The position numbers were made by a program, and so were the translations under genes. From Penium margaritaceum (Eukaryota; Streptophyta; Zygnematophyceae; Desmidiales; Peniaceae), in assembly GCA_023375785.1 (NCBI GenBank), contig SZWC01001611.1:96299-160298 (forward strand): a stretch of 64,000 nt of DNA. Reading direction: 5' to 3'. Positions 20,957 to 27,977 of the stretch are shown here, in pieces (the stretch's first letter is position 1; each line of letters begins with the position of its first letter). The notes under the pieces were generated by a model. It did not search any database. It was not told where the DNA came from and was given only the letters and a program-made list of their open reading frames with translations.

Positions 20957-21608
20957 GAGGGGAAAGGGAGGTATTGTGAGTGTCGAGGAGGGCGCGGAGA
21001 CATTTTGCAGACTCAGGGGAGTGGAGGAGGAAATCTACCAATGTGAGGGGATGGCGGTTCTCCAGAAGTGTTGTGGCGGGAGCAAAAGAGTGTGGTTTGC
21101 TCAGTGGGGAAGTCTGTGGTGGAGCAGCGGACGTTCTCGAGGCTCGCGGATTTGCATATCGTGGGGGAACATGGGAAGCAATTTCTTCCAATGTCCAACT
21201 GCGAATGGTAGGGTTGTACCTGCGAGCAAGCTGCAGGCCAGACACGGAGATGGCTGGTAGAGTCTCCACGACGGTCCATTCCGCGACGGAATCGAGCTCA
21301 TTCAAGAGCTGCAAAGCGACTTCTTGTTCCTCCTCGTCGAATTCTCTTGCCACTCCCTCCCATTCTGCCTCGGTGGGAGGAGGTGGTGTTCCGATTTCTG
21401 GAACAGGTCCTTTATCATTCATGGGTGCCTCCGCTATGTCTGGCGGTGCCTCATCTGGGTCTGGCCAGCCAGTGCGCGGAAGTCGGCTCAGGACATCCGC
21501 GTTGCGGTTTGCAAATGCAGGCTGGTGCTTGATCTTCATGTTGTAACCCTGGAGAAGAAGTGCCCACTTGGCGAGGATGCCCTCATGGTTTTGAGTAGTT
21601 AGGAGCCA
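20730..21608 (-). pseudogene. pol: RNase H tail and linker to protease module 2 (element 1)
   Basis: This continues the RT/RNase H frame below the TAG at 21609. It holds the end of RNase H (WALLLQGYNMKIKHQPA, then NADVLSR, equivalent to the NADALSR block of other gypsy elements). A Pro/Glu-rich linker follows, then LQLARRYNPTIRSWTLEEI and HPLTLVDFLLHSPESAKCL. The last block resembles the segment preceding protease 1 (VNFFEFLRIHPEIAPRL), so the duplicated unit is larger than the protease alone. Below about 20850 this frame becomes the wrong one for the protease-like module, marking an indel. The frame closes at 20730. Confidence 0.7.
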
Positions 21609-22517
21609 CTAGAGCGCCTGGTGGTCTGTAAGAACCGTGAACGGCTTGCCATTCTTGATGTAATCACGGAAGTGTTGGAGAGCCCAGAGGACAGCCAAGC
21701 ATTCGCCCTTCACCAGAAGGTACTTCCGCTCTCCTTCCGTGAGGGCACGACTGGCGTAGGCAATCACCTTCTGTGTGGGTTCCTGCACCGTCTGGGATAG
21801 AATGGCCCCAAGCCTGTCCCGCGACCAGTCGGTGGTGATGGAGAGCGGGAGGTTGAAGTCGGGGAACTCAAGCAAAGGCGCGGTAAGGAGACGGTGCTTG
21901 ATCTCCTTCCAGGCGTCCGCGCAAGCCGTCGTCCATTCGAATGGTACGTCTTGATGTGTCAACTCCTGGAGTGGCTTGATGATGCGCGCATGGTCACGCA
22001 CAAACTTCCGGTAAAAGGAGACAGAACCCAGGAAAATCTTGACCTGCCTCGCGGAAGTGGGCTGACGCCATTCCTGTTCTGCCGCGATCTTTTCTGGATT
22101 GGTCTTGATGCCATCCGCGCTCATTATGAAACCCAGGAACTCCATTTCCGTGCCCCCGATAGAGCACTTGGCTGCCTTGAGCTTCAGGTTGGCTCTGCGG
22201 AGGGCAGCAAAGATGGCGGCCAGGGAAGATAACAATTCCTTGAAGGTGTGAGCCGCGACCATGATGTCGTCGATGTAGCAGGTGACATTGGGGATTCCGC
22301 TGAGGGTAGAGTCCATGACCCGCTGGAATGTTGCGCTTGCATTGCGGAGTCCAAAGGGCATGCGTGTAAACGCATATAGGCCCTCTGGTGTTACAAACGC
22401 AGTTTTGGCGATGGAGTCCGGGTGCATTGGGACGGTGTGAAAGGCAGCCTTCACATCGAGCTTTGCGAGCCATCCGCCACCCTTCTGGCGCTCCTGTATG
22501 TCGACAATCAGAGGCAT
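21609..22517 (-). CDS. pol: Reverse transcriptase (palm, thumb) and RNase H (element 1)
   Basis: 302 residues. RT motifs: LDVKAAFH with D21; MPFGLRNASATFQRVMD (residues 53-69); YIDDIMV with the catalytic D83 and D84; and CSIGGTEMEFLGFIMSADG. RNase H begins near LPLSITTDWSRDRLGAILSQ and continues through RALTEGERKYLLVKGECLA to the TDHQAL block. The frame ends at a TAG (21609-21611) where element 2 has Gln, and the domain continues below it. The upstream fingers and first RT motif are in the protease 1 frame; a one-base deletion at about 22517-22520 (GGG against GGGG in element 2) breaks the join. The enzyme copies element RNA into DNA in the virus-like particle. Motifs are intact, but this copy cannot make a full-length enzyme. 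Confidence 0.93.
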   Translation of the reverse strand: MPLIVDIQERQKGGGWLAKLDVKAAFHTVPMHPDSIAKTAFVTPEGLYAFTRMPFGLRNASATFQRVMDSTLSGIPNVTCYIDDIMVAAHTFKELLSSLAAIFAALRRANLKLKAAKCSIGGTEMEFLGFIMSADGIKTNPEKIAAEQEWRQPTSARQVKIFLGSVSFYRKFVRDHARIIKPLQELTHQDVPFEWTTACADAWKEIKHRLLTAPLLEFPDFNLPLSITTDWSRDRLGAILSQTVQEPTQKVIAYASRALTEGERKYLLVKGECLAVLWALQHFRDYIKNGKPFTVLTDHQAL

Positions 22518-23539
22518 GGGTACGCATCTTCCTCGGTCACGCGGTTAAGATCGTGGAAGTCAACGCAGAATCGCTTGGACCTGTCCGGCTTGCCAACGAT
22601 GACCAAGTTGGCACGCCAGGGACTGACGATTGGGACAATCACCCCCTGCGCCTTGAGCTCCGCGAGCCCCTCTGTGATGATCTTCTTCTGCTCCGGGAGG
22701 ATGCGCCGCACCTTCTGTTTTGTGGGCGCGGAGTCCCCCGTGGAAATGACATGGAAGGCTTCCACGACCCCCAGATCAACCGCGGAACCAGCGAAGATGT
22801 CCGCGAATGCATCCAGCAGATCGTAGAAGTCCTGCTTTTGTGCGGGCGAAAGTCGTGAGTGAAGCATGTGATCCCATTGCGGTGGTGGTGATGGTGCTGT
22901 TTCGCAGAGTGGGTAGAATTCCTCTTCTTCTTCGAGTTGATAACCTTCTCCCAGGACGCGTTGTCCCCTCTGCCACAGGCCCATGAGATTGGTTTGTACT
23001 CCGAGCTCATTTGACTCCCCCACGAGTTCCTGCCATTCTCCTGTTGTGACCTGTTTCGCGGCAGGCATGTCAGCCGTGATGGACGGTGGTTTACTCGAAT
23101 GAACTTGAGAGTCCTCTGCCACTGCATCCAGGAGGGAGAAGGATTTGATGCCAGTCACAGGCACCACTACCCTGTCTCCGATGATAATGGAGCAAACTGC
23201 GTCTTCCCCAGAAGCGAAACTGAGTTGCATGGTTCCGAGGGAGAAAAGAAGGTTAGCCCGTCGCCGTACTAGGTAATCCATGCCCAGGAGTACATCGTAC
23301 GTCCTGGCCCGCGTGACTTGGACGTTCACTGGTTCATGAAGAGATCCCACCTGTATGGGTAGGCCGTGGACCTCCCCATCTCCATAGTCCATTCCGCCCG
23401 CTGAGTTGGTAAACAGGCGTCGGGTAAGGAGGACGCGGTCTGTCCATTTGACCACGAGGAGGACGCGGAATGCCACAGTGGTGTGAGTGGCCCCTGTGTC
23501 AATTATAGCTATGAACTTCCTTCCGCATATCCAAACCAT
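22508..23539 (-). CDS. pol: Aspartic protease 1 and N-terminal part of reverse transcriptase (element 1)
   Basis: 343 residues. The protease active site is D14-T15-G16 in IAIIDTGATHTT, with the later YDVLLGMDYL block (compare the GMDWL of gypsy proteases). After a linker rich in Glu and Pro comes the RT start: RLSPAQKQDFYDLLDAF, then KKIITEGLAELKAQGVI, SPWRANLVIVGKPD, and CVDFHDLNRVTEEDAYP. The frame then ends through a one-base deletion just before MPLIVDIQE, which starts the next frame. It is in the same frame as Gag upstream, separated by a TAG at 23591 where element 2 has Gln. This is the usual gypsy Gag-PR-RT layout. Confidence 0.92.
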   Translation of the reverse strand: MVWICGRKFIAIIDTGATHTTVAFRVLLVVKWTDRVLLTRRLFTNSAGGMDYGDGEVHGLPIQVGSLHEPVNVQVTRARTYDVLLGMDYLVRRRANLLFSLGTMQLSFASGEDAVCSIIIGDRVVVPVTGIKSFSLLDAVAEDSQVHSSKPPSITADMPAAKQVTTGEWQELVGESNELGVQTNLMGLWQRGQRVLGEGYQLEEEEEFYPLCETAPSPPPQWDHMLHSRLSPAQKQDFYDLLDAFADIFAGSAVDLGVVEAFHVISTGDSAPTKQKVRRILPEQKKIITEGLAELKAQGVIVPIVSPWRANLVIVGKPDRSKRFCVDFHDLNRVTEEDAYPCL

Positions 23540-23590
23540 GCAGCAGGCGACCTCGTAATGGTTGTCGTCTCGGCGCGGTGGTTCCAGGGC

Positions 23591-24130
23591 CTACGGTGCC
23601 CATCCCCACTCTTCTTCTGCAAGGCTCATTGCGAGTGAAGTGTCAGGCACCGCACGGCGGGGATTCTGCGTGCCAGCGTTGGGCGTGGTGCAGCTAAGGG
23701 AGATGCCCATATCTTGGAGGCATTGATTAGCTCTGGAGAACTCCTTTAGTCGCGGTGCGATCTCTGGGTGGATGCGGAGGAACTCAAAGAAGTTTACTTC
23801 CGCGATGGGAGTGGTGAATAGACGCAGGATGGGGTTAGAGCTTCCCTCCGCGGCGACTGGGGCTGTTGTAGGCGCTGGCAAAGATGAAGCAGGTTGCTTT
23901 TCCGCCGCGGTTGGTGGTTTCGCCTGCCGTCGTTTCTCCGGCACGATGGTACGTTTAGCAATTGCCTCTTGGAATCGTTCCTCCGCGGCTTCTGCCTTGC
24001 GCCGCATATCTTCCTGCACTCTGGCGGCCATCTGTAGGTCCCATCCGCGCAAGCCTAATTCTTGGGCTCGTGTAATGAGAGTGGTCTCCGCTGCGGTGTG
24101 AGGCAACTCGGTAGTCTCGTCCTTCGCCAT
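23591..24130 (-). CDS. Gag-protease junction segment (element 1)
   Basis: A 179-residue frame in phase with Gag above and protease 1 below. Residues 20-70 are charged and helical (AARVQEDMRRKAEAAEERF). A Pro/Ala linker follows, then the conserved block VNFFEFLRIHPEIAPRLKEF and GISLSCT. Element 2 has VNFFDFLCLHSKLAPRL and GISLTCT. A similar block precedes protease-like module 2 (VDFLLHSPESAKCL, GIRLSCT), so it seems part of a duplicated unit. Function unknown; perhaps a protease-processing or dimerisation segment. Confidence 0.6.
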   Translation of the reverse strand: MAKDETTELPHTAAETTLITRAQELGLRGWDLQMAARVQEDMRRKAEAAEERFQEAIAKRTIVPEKRRQAKPPTAAEKQPASSLPAPTTAPVAAEGSSNPILRLFTTPIAEVNFFEFLRIHPEIAPRLKEFSRANQCLQDMGISLSCTTPNAGTQNPRRAVPDTSLAMSLAEEEWGWAP

Positions 24131-24679
24131 CGGCAGCCCCAGCTTGACATTGCGGGCTCCACTCGTGGAGTTCGCGGGTGCCTGTGGGCTGGGCAGAATA
24201 CCCTGCCCTCCCGGGGCAGTCTGGGTTTGATGATCCGGTGCCTGCCGCCCAGCTTGCGTCTGCTGCTGAGGCTGCTGAACCTACCATGGTTGATTATAAC
24301 ATCGCTGCCACTGCTGCACCATAGGGTCCTGTTGCGTAGGATCAGTTCGCGGAACGCCCTATCTTTTCCGCAGACAGTCTCAAGTGATGTGCTTCAGGCT
24401 CTGGCAGGTGTAACATGCCTTTGGCTTAGGCTGTGTGGCTGGTGCTGGTGCATTAGAATCTCCACCCTGATGCTGTCGCGTAGACCGCTGCCGTGTGGAA
24501 ATGGCAGTGGCGTCTTGCACCGCGTCCTACAGCGACTGGTAGCGCTCAGGGATCATCAGACTGCTGATCTCATCTGGAAGTGCGCGGATGAGATTTTGCA
24601 GTAGGACCCACAGCGGCAGTCCTTCCCCTTGAGAGTTCTTCGCGATTGATGCCCAAGTGAGGAACTGATCCAAAAACCT
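24131..24679 (-). pseudogene. gag: Gag C-terminal region with CCHC zinc knuckle (element 1)
   Basis: A nucleocapsid-like region. On the minus strand near 24410-24370 it reads CYTCQSLKHIT, stop, DC, which is a CX2CX4HX4C knuckle in which the Trp of element 2 (HIAWDC) has become TGA (24380-24382). Further in-frame stops lie at 24281-24283, near 24356 and at 24527-24529; the last is TAG, and element 2 also has a stop (TAA) at the same codon. The knuckle normally binds element RNA for packaging. The flanks are rich in Gln, Pro and Thr. Confidence 0.8.
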
Positions 24680-25282
24680 TCAGATGTCGGTGCCCTTCCG
24701 CATGACCTCCTTTTCAATTTTGCGGAGTGCTTCTTCCTTGGTCAGCCGCTTGAAGCGCTCAATCAGCGCGTTGCCAAAATCCTCAAAGGAGTTGAACGGC
24801 GCGCGAGCATTGTACCAGACCTCCGTAGCACCCCGAAGATGGAGCTCCGCGGTGGCCAGGCAAAGGTCTGGTGGGATTCGTCCTATGCTGGCATGTATCG
24901 TTATCTGCTTCAACCATGTCCATGGGTCCTCTTCAGGGGTCCTTTTGAAGATTTCCAGCCGCGGAATGTTGGCTGGCTGTGCACGTACATATTGCAGGTG
25001 AGGCACTGTATTTCGGTTGGCCATGGATGTCACCGCGGAGAACGGGTGCATGGTTGGAGGAGGGGGGTTGGAGTGTGTGGCCATGACCGCCGAGTAACCC
25101 ACATGACTAGTTTGCGGCTGCCCCTGGGGTGCAGGTGTGGGGTTGCTCATTGGGGCTGTCGCCGGAAGAGCATAGTAATGAGTCGCAGGGGTGGCGTGCG
25201 TCGCGTAGGGTGCGGAGTAGAAGGTAGTCCCAAGGGGCGGTGCCTGTGGGTTTGGGGCGGCAGGGGCCGTAGGCCCTGGCAA
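24680..25282 (-). CDS. gag: Gag core (retrotransposon gag domain), element 1
   Basis: 200 residues. A Pro/Ala/Thr-rich N-terminus leads into a typical Ty3/gypsy capsid-like block: PEEDPWTWLKQITIHA, then LATAELHLRGATEVWYNA, then FNSFEDFGNALIERFKRL and EALRKIEKEVMRKG. This matches the W...L.GA...W...F..F...L..RF pattern of the family. Gag forms the particle shell. The frame ends at TGA (24680-24682) where element 2 has Arg, a C-to-T change at CG, and the same frame continues through the zinc knuckle. Upstream it is in phase with 25283-26143, separated by one TGA. Confidence 0.88.
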   Translation of the reverse strand: MPGPTAPAAPNPQAPPLGTTFYSAPYATHATPATHYYALPATAPMSNPTPAPQGQPQTSHVGYSAVMATHSNPPPPTMHPFSAVTSMANRNTVPHLQYVRAQPANIPRLEIFKRTPEEDPWTWLKQITIHASIGRIPPDLCLATAELHLRGATEVWYNARAPFNSFEDFGNALIERFKRLTKEEALRKIEKEVMRKGTDI

Positions 25283-26143
25283 TCAGTAGCTCTGAGGTAG
25301 AGGGTGTGACACCGCAGAGTGGTAGAGCGGGGTGGCGGTAGATACTGCAGGGGCCATGGTGGTCGCTGGATTTGGCGGGAGAGCAGGGTGAATGGATTGG
25401 GGTGCCGTCGTCTGCACCTGGCTGGTATGTAGTGCTGGATGGACCGCAATCCCAGCTGGCGCGGTACTGATCGGTTGCTGGCGATAGACTGGATGTCCAA
25501 CCACCACAGGCATTTGTTGCGGCGTCATAGGGGTTGATGGTTGCTGTGGCGGTATCTGCTGCATGGGTAACTGCGGCGGCATTCCCGCCGCGGAGGGCGT
25601 GGCCCAGGTGCCCATCATCACCCAGCCTGGTGAGGATGTGGTAGAATAGATTGTTGCGGGCCCCGCGTACGGCAGTGTCCCTTGCAATGCCGGATTGGAT
25701 TGTGGCTGGGGCCCTGTGAGTGACTGCTGGATCGCGTGGGATGGCTGCGGAATGAGGGAGGATTGATGCATCATGCCCCCTCTCTGTTCCCCCTCAGTGT
25801 TCCTTGCCATCCAGCGAATTCTGGGTTGTGGCTCATCGTTGCCCGCACACTTGGTGTTGCTGGGATCTCCGCAGCTGTCAACTGCGGATTCACCTGTAGA
25901 GATACTCCTTCCAGCGCGTTGGATAGTCCAACCCTGGCTGTCTGATCCCCTTCCGCGTGTTCTGCTGTGGGTGGGTGGTGCTTCTGCCTTGTTTGCGGCA
26001 TCACCGGCGATCCACCCGGTTGTTCGGTACACACTTCCTGCAGAGGTTGTCTCATCCCCCTTTCTCTGGAGACAAGCGGATGCGGGGAGGCTGTAATCCC
26101 TGCCAAGGGCGTGGATGGTAGCTGATCCTTCTCTGCTATCCAT
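25283..26143 (-). CDS. gag: Pro/Gln/Thr-rich N-terminal part of Gag (element 1)
   Basis: A 286-residue frame whose lower two thirds are rich in Pro, Gln, Ala, Thr and Met (for example LPMQQIPPQQPSTPMTPQQM), likely disordered, and in phase with the Gag core below. The upper part overlaps 25771-26346 in another frame, and a frameshift probably moves between them near 25.77 kb. Element 2 has a similar Pro/Gln-rich stretch at 57.7-58.7 kb. No specific function can be assigned beyond being part of a long Gag. Confidence 0.5.
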   Translation of the reverse strand: MDSREGSATIHALGRDYSLPASACLQRKGDETTSAGSVYRTTGWIAGDAANKAEAPPTHSRTRGRGSDSQGWTIQRAGRSISTGESAVDSCGDPSNTKCAGNDEPQPRIRWMARNTEGEQRGGMMHQSSLIPQPSHAIQQSLTGPQPQSNPALQGTLPYAGPATIYSTTSSPGWVMMGTWATPSAAGMPPQLPMQQIPPQQPSTPMTPQQMPVVVGHPVYRQQPISTAPAGIAVHPALHTSQVQTTAPQSIHPALPPNPATTMAPAVSTATPLYHSAVSHPLPQSY

Positions 26144-26346
26144 GACTGCTGCACTCCGCCGCGCCGCTCATAAACCGGACCTTGATATGGCAATGATCTC
26201 CTGGCCTTGGAGAGTCCGTCTGCTGGCGGTGGCACATTGGAAAACCACCTGGGCTCCATATAGTCGTTGGCCTGGAGCTGGTGGGTTCCGCGTACATCTT
26301 GGCTGTGTACGCTTTCCACCTCCACGCGGTCCTGCAGCGCGTTCAT
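25771..26346 (-). CDS. gag: Gag N-terminal segment (element 1)
   Basis: A 191-residue frame beginning MNALQDRVEVESVHS. It sits in the same frame as 26356-26976, separated by two adjacent TAG codons just upstream of MNAL; element 2 reads HWRRIMD at the matching place, so the real start lies further upstream. The sequence is charged, with no motif I recognise. The true N-terminus may lie in the leader or even inside the 5' LTR, since the frame is open there. Confidence 0.45.
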   Translation of the reverse strand: MNALQDRVEVESVHSQDVRGTHQLQANDYMEPRWFSNVPPPADGLSKARRSLPYQGPVYERRGGVQQSWIAEKDQLPSTPLAGITASPHPLVSRERGMRQPLQEVCTEQPGGSPVMPQTRQKHHPPTAEHAEGDQTARVGLSNALEGVSLQVNPQLTAAEIPATPSVRATMSHNPEFAGWQGTLRGNREGA

Positions 26347-26355
26347 GATACGCTA

Positions 26356-26976
26356 CTAGTGTAGCTGTTCCAGCCACTCAGTGATTCTCCGGTGCTGTCC
26401 CAATGGGTCCGCGCCCTTCGATGAACTGACAGGCGTGCGAGAGGGTGTGGGCGAGGTCTCCCTACTGGCCTCCTGTGTGGCCGCACGCCGTGGCAGGAAG
26501 TGGCGCACGGAAACCTGCTGCAAATGTTGCTGGTGCCGCCTCCGCGTATCTTGATGCACGAAACTGGCTGCCGACATGTATGACTGAATGTGAAGGCTCG
26601 TGCAGTTCTGCCGGCAAAGAGTAAGGAACTCTCCATGCTCACCGCACCATGACACTGATACCCCCAATTTTGCCGCGCACAATGCTACTTCCGCGCTTTC
26701 TGACTCCGCGTTTGCTTCTGCTCCGCGATTTTGCCGTTCCGCAATTCTGTTGGTCACTCCTCCGCTACCTCTCCTGGACTTCCGCGGATGCTTTGCACCT
26801 TCTGGCCCCAGTTGTAGGCAGTGCTCCACGGCTCCCTCCTTGCCAGCACGATAGTCCGCCACCTCGTGGCCTCTGACTCCTTCATCCGCGGAACCCCGTT
26901 CCGCAGTCGTGTGCAAGGCCGCGGAGTCGCCAACAGCACTCCTTGCCCGACTCCTGCTCCCTGGTGACAACAGCAC
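26356..26976 (-). CDS. Open frame from 5' LTR through the primer site into Gag leader (element 1)
   Basis: A 206-residue frame that starts inside the 5' LTR (26976), crosses the LTR end and the primer-binding site, and reaches SRTPVSSSKGADP and ITEWLEQLH, which are conserved in element 2 (SRTPVSSSPGADP, VHNWLEQLH). Only the last ~40 residues are supported as protein by that conservation. The LTR portion may simply lack stops. It ends at two TAG codons. Confidence 0.4.
   Translation of the reverse strand: MLLSPGSRSRARSAVGDSAALHTTAERGSADEGVRGHEVADYRAGKEGAVEHCLQLGPEGAKHPRKSRRGSGGVTNRIAERQNRGAEANAESESAEVALCAAKLGVSVSWCGEHGEFLTLCRQNCTSLHIQSYMSAASFVHQDTRRRHQQHLQQVSVRHFLPRRAATQEASRETSPTPSRTPVSSSKGADPLGQHRRITEWLEQLH
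26632..26649 (-). other. Primer-binding site of element 1
   Basis: On the minus strand TGGTGCGGTGAGCATGGA starts 6 nt after the 5' LTR end. Element 2 has the same 18-mer with one difference at 59733-59750, also 6 nt from its LTR. The leading TGG pairs with a tRNA CCA end. I could not identify the tRNA. Confidence 0.65.
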
Positions 26977-27295
26977 TCAGCGGTATCTTGGGTTGCTCGC
27001 AGGAAGGGTGGATTGAGCAGTATGTTCCGCGCGCTCCTAGAGCATATGAATTCGTCCTCCGCGGAACATCTCCGTGGAGATCACGGTTGCAAGTTCCTCA
27101 ACTGGTGCGGATCTTAGGGGGTGGAGCATGGGTGTGAACCAAGACCAGCACTCGCGCGGATTGAAGAGACAGAAGGACTGTTGAGCTCATGTGCGGGAAA
27201 TAGACTTACATTAACTCAAGTCACAAGAGGTCAGACAAAGGGGAGGCAAGTTTGGTCATTGGACAGATTCGACTAGTCCCTCCGCTACACTACTA

Positions 27296-27302
27296 CTTTA
27301 TA
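27296..27302 (-). promoter_or_regulatory. TATA-like box in the 5' LTR of element 1
   Basis: The minus strand reads GGATATAAAGTAG here, about 675 bp from the U3 end. The same box is in the 3' LTR at 13092-13098. It is placed plausibly for the element's own transcript; no start site is shown by the sequence. Confidence 0.5.
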
Positions 27303-27623
27303 TCCACCAAAACTAGCTCTCTAAGACATCTCCCATCACTCCTTCCCTTATTTTGGACTCCGCGCGGCGCGCTACACGCGTCGCGGGTCTCGTCCTTGAC
27401 ACATACACACACACTCTTCACTACTATATTTCCTTGTTCTGCCACTACATCTTCCTCTAGTCCGCGGCTTGAACGCTCGCGGTCTTGTGTTCTTCCTTGA
27501 ATCTTCTTATTCGCGCGGTGCGTCCTCCCAGTCCTCCTGCTTGATTATCGCTGCCCATCTTGAGTTCTCATTGGTCGAGCTTCCCTTTGACGTCTGGTCC
27601 TGCCGTCGTGCATCTCTGCACGT

Positions 27624-27932
27624 CCGCGGCTTTAGCTTTTCCGCGGCTCGACCCATGTTCCCTTCTCACCGCGGATTCTCATCCTACTCTTCCTCCCTTT
27701 CCTGTTCTTCCGCGGCCATTTTTGCCTCCTGGTGGCAACGTTTCCCGCCTCTTCTCGATTGCTTCTGGATTCCGCGCCACCCCACGCTCTACCGCAATTC
27801 TATCGTGGGAGCCATCATGCCTTGCGCGTTCTCCGACACTCCGCGGTTCCCTTGTTATCCTCCTCCGCGGATCACTGGCCGCGGAACCTTTGTTCCGCGG
27901 ATCTGTGGATGGCGGTGATTTCTCCTCCGCGG
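27624..27932. promoter_or_regulatory. Cluster of nine CCGCGG palindromes in U3
   Basis: CCGCGG occurs at 27624, 27641, 27669, 27710, 27841, 27865, 27879, 27895 and 27927, nine times in 309 bp. The 3' LTR keeps about six; the others are altered at CG positions. It could be a binding motif or a CpG methylation target. Confidence 0.55.
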
Positions 27933-27977
27933 ATATATCTTTTCCTCAGCGGAGATGCGGTGGATCCTCGCCTGACA

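Larger units (their letters stand above)
12451..27977 (-). mobile_element. Ty3/gypsy-type LTR retrotransposon with two protease modules and PHD-like finger array (element 1)
   Basis: The element runs TGATGCC...CTGACA on the plus strand (TGTCAGG...GCATCA in its own orientation). It is flanked by TACCA at 12446-12450 and 27978-27982. Excising it and one TACCA rejoins a normal satellite monomer. Its long terminal repeats are 12451-14035 and 26656-27977. In its own direction the order is 5' LTR, primer site, Gag, protease 1, RT, RNase H, protease-like module 2, a conserved domain of unknown function with coiled coil, integrase, zinc-finger array, polypurine tract, 3' LTR. Protease-RT-RNase H-integrase order and the YIDD and DD35E motifs place it in Ty3/gypsy. 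About a dozen nonsense codons and a few frameshifts make it non-autonomous now. About 4 differences are seen in the first 98 aligned LTR bases, so it is younger than element 2. Confidence 0.95.
26656..27977 (-). repeat. 5' LTR of element 1
   Basis: 1,322 bp with TG...CA ends, matching 12451-14035 without the 261-bp duplication. In element orientation U3 runs from 27977 to about 27300, where a TATA-like box lies, and R-U5 runs from there to 26656. The U3 carries nine CCGCGG palindromes. Confidence 0.95.

Noticed and set aside
16935-24682. Alternative genetic code with TAG read as glutamine
   Set aside because: Long frames in the same element use CAG many times without TAG. TGA also replaces Trp and Arg, and element 2 has stops at Glu, Lys, Tyr and Leu sites. 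Ordinary decay is enough, but host genes would settle it.
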